22,854 nt of DNA from Pseudomonadota bacterium. Its GTDB lineage: Bacteria; Pseudomonadota; Gammaproteobacteria; Steroidobacterales; Steroidobacteraceae. Below the pieces are notes generated by a model. That model was not told the origin of the DNA, made no database searches, and was given only the letters and a program-made list of their open reading frames with translations. Within the stretch, counting starts at the first letter, position 1. Every line of letters starts with the position of its first letter. Both the position numbers and the translations under genes were made by a program. Positions 1 through 7,717 of the stretch are shown piece by piece. The stretch lies in contig JAJXWE010000002.1 in assembly GCA_021781775.1 (NCBI GenBank), positions 1 through 22,854 of the forward strand, given 5' to 3'.

Positions 1-369
1 CGATACGCTGCACCGGCGCGTCAGGAGAGAAAAGCCGTGATGCGTCACCTCTTGCCGTCGCCGCTCTCGGTAGCGCCGTTGTCGTTCAGCGTGGCGGCGC
101 GCTCCACGCAGGGTGCGCTGGTAGCGGGCACCGGCGCGGCGCACAGACTCCCGGCGAGCGAACTCGGCGCACTCCCCGGGGCAGTACAGGTTCCCGCAAT
201 CGCATTGCGCGCAGATGCACACCTGCATCCCGCAGCGGCGACAATGGTAGAGCCGGTAGGTTGCCGGCTCCTCGAGCGGCCCCAAGACCCCCTCCCCGAC
301 GGCACTGGACAGCGCCGCGGCGGCGAGGCATAAAGGGCTGGCAAAGCTGCCTCCGACGGCGCTGCGCAC
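1..369 (-). CDS. Partial small cysteine-rich, zinc-finger-like protein (3' end outside window)
   Basis: One minus-strand frame is open from a TGA at 394-396 to the window edge. It encodes a dense cysteine block (CRRCG, then CICAQCDCG, YCPGEC) followed by a strongly basic stretch (GARYQRTLRGARRH, RQRRYRERRRQ) and VTHHG. The spaced cysteines suggest one or two zinc-binding knuckles, and the arginine-rich tail suggests nucleic-acid binding. From memory, similar short proteins occur near transposase genes and in accessory regions, but I cannot name a function. The start is uncertain: GTG at 367-369 is used here, and TTG at 391-393 and a TTG further inside are alternatives; no clear ribosome-binding site decides it. 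Two longer open frames overlap the locus but lack the cysteine pattern and look like shadows. Confidence 0.5.
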   Translation of the reverse strand, partial: MRSAVGGSFASPLCLAAAALSSAVGEGVLGPLEEPATYRLYHCRRCGMQVCICAQCDCGNLYCPGECAEFARRESVRRAGARYQRTLRGARRHAERQRRYRERRRQEVTHHGFSLLTRRCSVS

Positions 370-393
370 CGAGGGCCCGGGGTCTGACGCCAA

Positions 394-740
394 TCAAAAC
401 GCCCGGGCCTTCGTCTATGTGCGTCTCGTACCCTCAGCATAGCCGAAGCAGACAAAACCGCACCCAGGGCGCAGGTGCGCACACCCCCAGCCATCCCATC
501 ACAGTGGTAGATCTCTGCCCGGCCTGAACGGCCGGTCAGACCGCGCCGCCGCTGCGCGGCGACGCGCCGAAGAACAACGTAGACAGTGGAACTCGGACGA
601 AGACGCCGGCGGCGGACCGAGCGCCCGCACTCGTCTCAAAACCGCGCCCAATCCCCAGAATCAGGCGGTTCCTGGTCACCGTTCACAGGAGCCACCTCGA
701 GAAACTCTGCCTGGTCGGAGGCGGCGTCGGCCGCGATCAC
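394..740. other. Gap without a convincing gene
   Basis: No frame here gives a recognisable protein. The region holds two short GC-rich hairpins (519-561). It also holds a minus-strand frame that stops at 636-638 and reads as a plausible acidic C-terminus (ending EPPDSGDWARF), possibly a gene remnant. The frame of the downstream plus-strand gene stays open through at least 540-740, but its translation there does not look like the N-terminus of that gene's family. The stretch may be a recombination scar. Confidence 0.4.
519..561. repeat. Two adjacent GC-rich hairpins
   Basis: The first is CCGGCC/GGCCGG (519-524 and 530-535) with a 5-nt loop. The second is CGCCGC/GCGGCG (547-552 and 556-561) with a 3-nt loop. 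Neither is followed by a T-run, so an intrinsic terminator is not supported. They could be protein-binding sites, rho-dependent pause structures or chance in GC-rich DNA. Confidence 0.35.
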
Positions 741-1778
741 TTGAGCGACTTCACCACCAATCTCATCAAGGGTTTCCTGCTCGACTACACGCAGACTTTC
801 GCGCGGCAGCATGTCCGGGCAGAGTTTCGAAAGACCTTCACGGTCGAGAAGGTGCGGTTCGACTATGACCGCCGGCGCTGGCAGCGGGCAGATTACGAGT
901 TACCCGTCTTCCTCGGCGATTTCGTGCTGCTGACCCCGAAAGAAATCCTCACCAAGGACGAGGCCTGGATCAACCGCCCCGACCTGCTCGACCGGTTCAC
1001 CGAAATCTGCGCGGCTGTACCGGACTCCCAGCTCCGGGGCCAGATCAACGATTACTTCCTGCGGCGCCTGTCGGAGGAGCCGACCGAAAAGGAGCGGCGG
1101 GAGGCCGCCGCGCGCACCGCCGAGCGGTATCCGGCCATGCTCGATTACTACATCAAGGACAAGGAAGACACGGGCGAGGAGGCTCACAAGGTCAGCAGCC
1201 TGAAGGTCCGCGAAACCGAGGTTCAGTTCGGCGAGAACGTGCGCCGGTTTGTGGACGACAAGCTGCTCGGCACGGCGTTTTACAGGGAGGAGCCGGACAG
1301 TTTCGACGAAAGCCTGCGCCGAGTGCACTATCTGCGCCAGGTGATCGAGGACCAGGACGGTTGGCGCATCTTCTATATCGACGGTCAGCCGCTGCGGCGC
1401 GAGGCCGATGTCCAGATTATGTACCGGTTGTGCTGGTATGCCACGGCCTACGACGTGAATCGCGAGCCCAACAACGGCCGCGGGCCGGTGGACTTTAAGA
1501 TCTCATTGGGCGCGGCCGACAAGTCGCTGGTCGAGTTTAAGCTCGCGAGCAACGGCAAGCTCAAACAGAACCTCAAGCACCAGGTCGAGATTTACGCGAA
1601 GGCCAATGCCACCAAGAAGACCATCAAGTGCATCGTGTACTTCACAGAGACCGAGCTGCACAAAGTGCAGCAGATTCTGGTCGATCTCAAACTCAGCGAT
1701 CGGCCCGACATCGTGCTGATCGACGCGCGGGTGGACAACAAGATCTCCGCGTCAAACTTTTCTACGCCTCCGGCATAA
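741..1778 (+). CDS. PD-(D/E)XK nuclease-like protein, probably N-terminally truncated
   Basis: The 345-residue protein ends in a likely PD-(D/E)XK nuclease core: D251 in PVDFKIS, then E265 and K267 in VEFKLAS, followed by QNLKHQVEIY, which resembles the Q-x-x-x-Y helix of RecB/Cas4-like nucleases. The upstream part (1-240) is charged and helical with no family I can name. The start is weak: TTG at 741 has no well-placed Shine-Dalgarno sequence (the nearest GGAGG-like run is about 19 nt away). The first residues (SDFTTNLIKGFLLDYTQ) read like the middle of a longer protein; from memory, related proteins carry extra N-terminal sequence. It converges on drmC and overlaps its end by 17 bp. It may be a DISARM-associated nuclease, a separate defence gene or a decaying remnant. 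The coding frame itself is intact from 741 to the stop. Confidence 0.65.
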   Translation: MSDFTTNLIKGFLLDYTQTFARQHVRAEFRKTFTVEKVRFDYDRRRWQRADYELPVFLGDFVLLTPKEILTKDEAWINRPDLLDRFTEICAAVPDSQLRGQINDYFLRRLSEEPTEKERREAAARTAERYPAMLDYYIKDKEDTGEEAHKVSSLKVRETEVQFGENVRRFVDDKLLGTAFYREEPDSFDESLRRVHYLRQVIEDQDGWRIFYIDGQPLRREADVQIMYRLCWYATAYDVNREPNNGRGPVDFKISLGAADKSLVEFKLASNGKLKQNLKHQVEIYAKANATKKTIKCIVYFTETELHKVQQILVDLKLSDRPDIVLIDARVDNKISASNFSTPPA

Positions 1779-2544
1779 GCATCAGCATTTCCCGCTCAAT
1801 CAGACCGCGAAAGTGAGCCGTGATGCTCGCCGCGAGCGGGCGGTGCCGGGCCAGAAGTCCGAGTTCGATGTTGCGATCGAGCGCCGCTTCGGTGAGGTTT
1901 GCGGAGGTGACGAATACCGCTTCTTCATCGGCGATCACCGTCTTGGCATGCAGAACGCCGCCAGGCCCCTCGAGATCGAGAGACCGGGGATCGAAATAGA
2001 CCCTCGGATGTGACGTGCCCGGCCACTCGACCGACCAGAATCGATCCGCAAAGCGCCGGACCAGCTGATCCATATTGGACGTATCCCCGGCCTTGCGCTG
2101 TAGATTGAGAAGCAGCGTGACCCGCAACCCCGGCACGGCGTCCATCCGCCGCGCCAAAGTCTCGAAAGCCCGGGGTCCGTCGAAGAACGCGTAGGTGCTG
2201 ATCCAGAGCGAATGCCGCGCAAATCCAATCAATTCCTCGTACACGCGCCGGGTCGAGCGCGCAGCGACGCCCGGAACCTCGGGCCCCGACCAGACGAGGT
2301 CCACCCGCGGTGCGCGCGACTCTACCGCCCCGAGGCTCCGTATCCACGCGCCGGTCGCAGGACCCGAGAGCGCAAAAGCCGTAAGTCCGGCAAGCGCCTT
2401 TCCGGCACGCTCGGCCGATTCAGCGCTCCCCAGCACCGACTGCAGCGCCGTGACGGACGGCGACGTCGGCAGCAACCCGCTCTCGAGTGCACCGGCCAAG
2501 CGCTCACGAACATGCGGCGGCAGTTCGAGCAGCGCGTCGATCAC
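1762..2544 (-). CDS. drmC: DISARM protein DrmC, phospholipase D-like
   Basis: DrmC is the phospholipase D-superfamily member of DISARM. The 260-residue protein has an HKD-type motif near its end: H199-A-K201, D206, then S214-A-N216 in VTSANLTE. An earlier segment (about 113-190) resembles the degenerate first half of a PLD fold (LWISTYAF, VTLLLNLQR). Only one clear HKD motif is visible, so an active enzyme would probably need dimerisation. It is the last gene of the operon, and its ATG overlaps the drmB stop by 4 bp (ATGA). From the literature as I recall it, drmC was dispensable for defence in the Bacillus system, so its role is unclear. Its 3' end overlaps the convergent nuclease-like gene by 17 bp, leaving no room for a terminator between them. 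Confidence 0.9.
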   Translation of the reverse strand: MIDALLELPPHVRERLAGALESGLLPTSPSVTALQSVLGSAESAERAGKALAGLTAFALSGPATGAWIRSLGAVESRAPRVDLVWSGPEVPGVAARSTRRVYEELIGFARHSLWISTYAFFDGPRAFETLARRMDAVPGLRVTLLLNLQRKAGDTSNMDQLVRRFADRFWSVEWPGTSHPRVYFDPRSLDLEGPGGVLHAKTVIADEEAVFVTSANLTEAALDRNIELGLLARHRPLAASITAHFRGLIEREMLMLMPEA

Positions 2545-4343
2545 TCGATTCCTCGAAAGAATGCGGCATCGGGCATCCCGAGCACCGGAACGACCAGCGC
2601 TCGATCGAGATAGTCATTGCGCATCTCGCAGGAGGTCTCGGCGACGAGCGCACAGCCGTGGCAGGCGGCACCGTGCAGCCAGCGTCCCTCCATGCTGCTG
2701 CCAGGGGCATGCTGGGCGCAGACCGGATCATTGGAACAGAGCGCGGCCATGCGAAGCGCCTGCGCGAGATGATCCTCGAAGTAGCGCCCCTGCTGCACGA
2801 GTCCACCCAACGTCCCCTCGGCATCGGAACTCGCCGTGTAGAGGAGAATCCCGTACCGGTGATCTTTCGGATCGACATAAATCCGTTCGCGGAGCGAACT
2901 CGCCGGATACCCACACCGCAGCGAGAGGGACTGGATCAGCAGGTGGGAAAGCGTGTGCAGCAGGATGTAGGGGCCACCTGGGAACAACCGCGTGCTTTTC
3001 CGCTCAGCGGCCCATCGCTCGTGTCCCTGTGCGAGTCCTTCCAGGCGTTTGCGTACGTCGGACTGCCCTAGCCAAGCGGCAACGGCATCCGCCTTGAACT
3101 GCACGAAGACCCCCTCACCGCGGTTCTCGGCCGCCGGGAACCACGCCGGCTCGATCGCAATCTGTGCCCGCTCGACGTCGGTTTCGTATTCGCCGTTAAT
3201 GTCGGGCATCACCGCCTCGAGGCGGGTGAACCCGACGAGCGCCAGGACTTCGCGCAAGCGGTGCAATTGAGTGACCGCCTCGATTCCGTCCGAGCAGGCT
3301 CTACGGCGCCAGATCCGCTCGGGTAGCCGGCGCGCATGGAAATTCGGGTCGATGGGCACATCGTCACCGAAGCCGTCGGGAGCCGCGAGGAGCGCCTCGA
3401 GCTCGACGAGCTTGACCGGACGGTCCTCCGCCGCGCCGTGCTTCTTGGGCTGAATGGCCTCGAGGACCTCCTCATCCGTGAAGGCCGCGAGTACTGCGGC
3501 GATCTTGGGCTTTTTCTTGAGCAACTTGAGTTCCGCAGCGCTCTCGACGATCTGCAGGTCATCCCAGAGCTCGGTGATCACGGCATCGATGGCGCTGCCG
3601 CGATCAGGCAGCGAGAGTGCGCTCACGACCTGCGGGAAATAGGCATTGGATGCTGTGCGCACGAGCAACCGGCTCGGTTGATTGCAGTCCTCGTTCGTAT
3701 TTCGTCCGAGCCAGGGACGCGCTCCGCGGCAGGTCCCGAGCGGATTGATCTCGATCTGGGTCGCCTCGTAGAGGCTCCTCTGCCGGCCGCACTCGCACCG
3801 CACCACGAGGTCCGCCAGGTCGCCGCTGGTGCCGCGCTCATCGAGCCAGAGCTGACGGAGACAGGGGTGGGCCGTTCCCTGGGCTCCGTGCACGAAGTAG
3901 CGCCAGTCGATATCGTCCACGTGTCCCCGCGGACAGGCTCGCACGAAGCGCGTCGCAACGACGGCGCGACCGTCAAAACGGCCCTTCTCATCGAGTGACT
4001 TGCGGTGCACGAGCCGGCGGGAGCGCTGCCGGTCCTGTCCACCGCCCTCGTCCTGCACAATGAACCATTCCGGAAAGCGCCACGCGCCGATCCCCCGAGC
4101 CGGCTGACTCGGATCGCTGGACTCGGCCGGCGGAGCATAGAGCTTAGGTGTCCGCACACCGGTCATGAGCGCAAGCTTTTGCGAGAGTCGCGGCTCGAGA
4201 ATCTCCTCAAGATCGTGCGGCTTGGGCCAGGTATCCAGGCCGCCCACGATCGCCGAGTGCTTGGGCAGGTCGATGAGCGCGCCCGGTCCATACGTCGTGA
4301 TCACCTGGCCGCGCCGCAGCTGGCCGTGCGCCTTGCGACTCAT
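2541..4343 (-). CDS. drmB: DISARM protein DrmB, DUF1998 domain
   Basis: DrmB pairs with the DrmA helicase to form the core DISARM complex. The 600-residue protein starts with RRGQVITTYGPGALIDL, typical of this family. It has a cysteine-bearing middle region (about 135-195, including VVRCECG) and a C-terminal DUF1998 domain from about 456 (LLHTLSHLLIQSLSLRCGY). The DUF1998 domain ends in a zinc-type cluster: C536, C542, C561 and C564 (CHGC) and C572, followed by the conserved NDYLDRALV. The ATG overlaps the drmA stop by 4 bp and the stop overlaps the drmC start by 4 bp. Length and motif order match DrmB, and nothing is missing. Confidence 0.93.
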   Translation of the reverse strand: MSRKAHGQLRRGQVITTYGPGALIDLPKHSAIVGGLDTWPKPHDLEEILEPRLSQKLALMTGVRTPKLYAPPAESSDPSQPARGIGAWRFPEWFIVQDEGGGQDRQRSRRLVHRKSLDEKGRFDGRAVVATRFVRACPRGHVDDIDWRYFVHGAQGTAHPCLRQLWLDERGTSGDLADLVVRCECGRQRSLYEATQIEINPLGTCRGARPWLGRNTNEDCNQPSRLLVRTASNAYFPQVVSALSLPDRGSAIDAVITELWDDLQIVESAAELKLLKKKPKIAAVLAAFTDEEVLEAIQPKKHGAAEDRPVKLVELEALLAAPDGFGDDVPIDPNFHARRLPERIWRRRACSDGIEAVTQLHRLREVLALVGFTRLEAVMPDINGEYETDVERAQIAIEPAWFPAAENRGEGVFVQFKADAVAAWLGQSDVRKRLEGLAQGHERWAAERKSTRLFPGGPYILLHTLSHLLIQSLSLRCGYPASSLRERIYVDPKDHRYGILLYTASSDAEGTLGGLVQQGRYFEDHLAQALRMAALCSNDPVCAQHAPGSSMEGRWLHGAACHGCALVAETSCEMRNDYLDRALVVPVLGMPDAAFFRGIE

Positions 4344-7300
4344 TCGGCTTCCTCCACATCCATCCCCGCGAGGTCCTTGAGGTAGAGATTGACCTCGGGT
4401 TCGACATCGCGCAACGAGCGGTTGACCCGGAATTTCCGGTGGATCGGAGACTCGAAGGTCGTATCCAGCATCTCCCGTAACAGAGGCTTGGGATTGGGGA
4501 GTTCGTACTTCTGGTACTGAAGCGCCGTGCCGGTCGCACGGTAGTCCTCCCAGATGGTCTGCCAGGCATCGAGCAGATCAACGATGCGGTTCTGCACGCT
4601 GCGCAGGCGCTCCTCGCGCTCGGCCTCATCCGAGAGCGGTTGCGCCCGCACCCGGGCCAGAAAGGTCTCGAGGAGCCGGCGCTCGAGGTCTGCGCGCACC
4701 GTATCGACTTGCTCGGCGCCTCGTGGGGGCGTCAGGATCGGCTCGGCGTGACGGGCAAAGGAGACCAGGGCGCCGGCAAAGCCGCGATCGAGCGCCCGCG
4801 CGGAGAACGGTGTCACGCTGCCCGCCTCGACGGATCGGTAGAACGTCTCGTGATAGTGGCGGAAGCGCTCGTAATGCGAGCGGTCGCGCGGCTTGTGGAT
4901 GTTGAGCAGCGTGACGACGAGCCCAGGGCGCCGGTCATCCCGACCGACGCGGCTCGTCGCCTGAATATACTCGGCATGCGTCTTCGGCTGCCCGAGCACC
5001 ACCATGAGACCGAGCCGCGGGATGTCGAGGCCGACCGAGATCATGTTGGTCGCGATCGCGCAATCGACGCGCTGGTCGATGTCGTGATAGGGCACCTCGA
5101 GACGGCGCCGGGCTTCGGCGACCTTGTCGGTGGAGACCCGCGAGGTGAGCTCGAGGACCTCGGAGAACGTCTTGCGGTCCTGGAACAGCCCGGTGGCCTC
5201 CCCGATGCGCTTGCGCGCCCCATAGGCCTTGAGGGTGTTCTGGACCTCCTCCTCGAGGATCCGGCGGGCGCTCCCTAGCTCGCGCAGCGCATTGAAGTAG
5301 CCGAGCACCGTCATGTAAGGATCGGCGGGATTCGTCAGGTTCTTGTGCCCGCCGGCATCCCGGTAGGAGCGCTCCGCGGCTCCCATGAGCGCGAGCACCG
5401 CCCGGCGCATCACGACCTTCGGATTGCGACCCTGGGCCGCGATTCCGAGATAAAGGCGCGGGGGCACCTCCGTCGCCGGCCGAATGCGCGCGAAAAACGA
5501 GTCGCGCCGATCGGGGCCCGGCGGCGGGAAGATCTGCGTGATCGATCGGGCAAAGAGCGCTTGGATCTGATCCTGCGCGCGGCGCACCGTCGCGGTCGAG
5601 GCGACGATCTTGGGCCGAATGGCGCGGCCTTCGAGCGCGCGCAGGGCGAGCGCTTCGATCGCGGTCTCATAGAGGCCGGCCATGGTGCCGAGCGGCCCTG
5701 AGATCAGGTGCAGCTCGTCCTGGATCACGAGGTCCGGGGGCGGCAGCGGGGCCGACAGAGGCTTGCCCTGGCTGGGATCAGCCGCGCCATAGAAACCATG
5801 GGCATCATATCGCTGGGCCCCGCCGAGGATCACGCCGGACTCCCCGACCCAGGGGAGGGAAGCGAACTTGTCGACCGTTGCAATCAGGAACGCCGGCAGC
5901 CGCCGGTAGAGTGGCTCATCCACCGCGACGATCGGGAGGGCCCGATCCCGCGTAAAGTCGCACTCGAAATTCGCGCACACGATGCGCAGGTCGCGGGGCT
6001 GATCGCTGTTCGGCAGCAGAGAAAACGAATTCACCCCAAAGCGCGTCCCGCACCAGGGACAGTTCTCGAGCGGAATCGGCACGGGCTTACCCTTGGGATC
6101 GGCGGCAAACTGGCGCACCTTGGCCCGTGCGCTGTCGGAGCGGCTGTCGCCCTTGCGGCCGAGCACGTTCGGTGTGGCCGCCTTGCCGACCCAGAGCCCG
6201 ATCTCGAACGGCCAGGCGCCAAAGCGAGCAGCGTTCGCCTCGCGCTCGAGCTCGAGCGCGCAGATGAGTCCGGCTGCACGTCCCAGCTGGTCGAGAGTGA
6301 GCAGCCGCAGCGTGTAGCGCATGATCACGCTCACCCCGGCGCCCGCCCGGCCCTGATCCTCTGGATGGCGCAATCGGCGCAGCACCATGGCGAAGGCGGC
6401 AAGGCCGAGATACGCCTCGGTCTTGCCGCCGCCGGTGGGGAAGAAGAGAAGGTCCACCGTCTCCCGGTGAGGATCCGTCGGGTCGATGAGCCCGGCGAGG
6501 TTGAGGAGGAGAAAGGCGAGCTGGAAGACCCGCCACCGGGGCTGCGCCTCGAGCTTGAGCCTTCGGCGCAACGCGCGTGCGACTGCGCGGTTGGCCACCC
6601 GAAACGCATCGAGCGCATCGGCATCGGCCGCCAGCGCCGCGATCCCCCGATCCATCCGGCTCGCGGCGACCCCGGCCAGTCGAAGCAACTCGGTAGCGGT
6701 TTCGCGATGGCGCTCGGGCAGCGATTTCGTGCGCTCGCGCTCGTGCTCGATCCATGTGCGGTAGTGATGCACGAGCGGTGCGAGTGCGGCCGTCAACGCC
6801 GCGCCGTCGGTGATCGCACCCAGGGCATCGAGCGAGAGCTCAACATCGGGCACATTGACGGTCTCGGTCTTCTCCACCGCCGCCACTGGCAGCCAGGCCG
6901 TGCGCAGCACCCGGCAGGCGCCCTCCGATATGTCCCACTCGACCGACACCCCGTGGCCGGTCGCGAATTCCGGGGTATCCGCGTAGTGCAGGTCCGCGAC
7001 CCGCTCGTCCCACTCCGCGGCGAGCGCTCCGCGCAGATCCGGCCGCGGCACAAATGGCGGGTCGCTGCGCACCTCGATTTCCGCTTGAAAGGCATAGGCG
7101 CAATCGGGATGGCTCTCATCCGGTGTGCGGCGGTTGACGAGAAAGATCGACACTGAGCGGCTGCCGGCGGGCAACCGAGAGGCGAGCTCGTCGGAGGTCA
7201 CCGGTCGCTCGAGCACCTGTAGCTCGAGTCCCCCCGAATCCGCCACCTTGAGTGGGCGCGGATCCGCGGCGCTCATGAGCACCACCGCAACATGCGCCGC

Positions 7301-7717
7301 GCGCGCGATGCGCTGCCAGACGGGCACCGTCTTGCCGTCCTCGCCCGGAATCTCCTGCGGTATGTAGTCGCCCCAGCGCACCGTGACCGCAAGCTCGCGG
7401 GCCTCTTTCGGAACGAGAAAGCTCAACCCCATCGACGAAGGGAAATAGCCCTTCTTCGCTGCTTTGCGCTCCTCGTTCGACTCCTCCGGCAGCCCCGCCG
7501 AATCCGGCACCAGATCGAAGTCCTCGTTCTCATCCGCATCGGCGCCCTTCTCCGGCGCTGTGCCCGTGGGAATCAGAAATCCCGTCAGATACCAGTTCGA
7601 CGGCCGCACCCATCCCGGCAAGCGCTCTGCCGCAAGTGCGTGCGCATCCCGCGGCCCCACCAGATCGAGTCTCAGGGCTTCGATCAGTCGGTCACGAACC
7701 TCAAGAGAACTTGTCAT
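4340..7717 (-). CDS. drmA: DISARM helicase DrmA
   Basis: DrmA is the superfamily 2 helicase shared by all DISARM classes; with DrmB it binds DNA and is thought to distinguish incoming from host DNA. Over 1125 residues it shows Walker A PTGGGKT at 427-433, a CPWC...C...C zinc-type insert (C553, C556, C581, C586), the DExH box DELH at 667-670 (here in IQDELHLISGP), motif III STAT at 707-710, and the second-lobe motifs ATNMISVGLDIP (889-900) and QATSRVGR (919-926). The roughly 400-residue N-terminal region before Walker A is usual for DrmA. An acidic low-complexity stretch (about 56-85) may be a flexible loop. Start and stop overlap the neighbours by 4 bp each, implying coupled translation. Confidence 0.95.
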   Translation of the reverse strand: MTSSLEVRDRLIEALRLDLVGPRDAHALAAERLPGWVRPSNWYLTGFLIPTGTAPEKGADADENEDFDLVPDSAGLPEESNEERKAAKKGYFPSSMGLSFLVPKEARELAVTVRWGDYIPQEIPGEDGKTVPVWQRIARAAHVAVVLMSAADPRPLKVADSGGLELQVLERPVTSDELASRLPAGSRSVSIFLVNRRTPDESHPDCAYAFQAEIEVRSDPPFVPRPDLRGALAAEWDERVADLHYADTPEFATGHGVSVEWDISEGACRVLRTAWLPVAAVEKTETVNVPDVELSLDALGAITDGAALTAALAPLVHHYRTWIEHERERTKSLPERHRETATELLRLAGVAASRMDRGIAALAADADALDAFRVANRAVARALRRRLKLEAQPRWRVFQLAFLLLNLAGLIDPTDPHRETVDLLFFPTGGGKTEAYLGLAAFAMVLRRLRHPEDQGRAGAGVSVIMRYTLRLLTLDQLGRAAGLICALELEREANAARFGAWPFEIGLWVGKAATPNVLGRKGDSRSDSARAKVRQFAADPKGKPVPIPLENCPWCGTRFGVNSFSLLPNSDQPRDLRIVCANFECDFTRDRALPIVAVDEPLYRRLPAFLIATVDKFASLPWVGESGVILGGAQRYDAHGFYGAADPSQGKPLSAPLPPPDLVIQDELHLISGPLGTMAGLYETAIEALALRALEGRAIRPKIVASTATVRRAQDQIQALFARSITQIFPPPGPDRRDSFFARIRPATEVPPRLYLGIAAQGRNPKVVMRRAVLALMGAAERSYRDAGGHKNLTNPADPYMTVLGYFNALRELGSARRILEEEVQNTLKAYGARKRIGEATGLFQDRKTFSEVLELTSRVSTDKVAEARRRLEVPYHDIDQRVDCAIATNMISVGLDIPRLGLMVVLGQPKTHAEYIQATSRVGRDDRRPGLVVTLLNIHKPRDRSHYERFRHYHETFYRSVEAGSVTPFSARALDRGFAGALVSFARHAEPILTPPRGAEQVDTVRADLERRLLETFLARVRAQPLSDEAEREERLRSVQNRIVDLLDAWQTIWEDYRATGTALQYQKYELPNPKPLLREMLDTTFESPIHRKFRVNRSLRDVEPEVNLYLKDLAGMDVEEAE

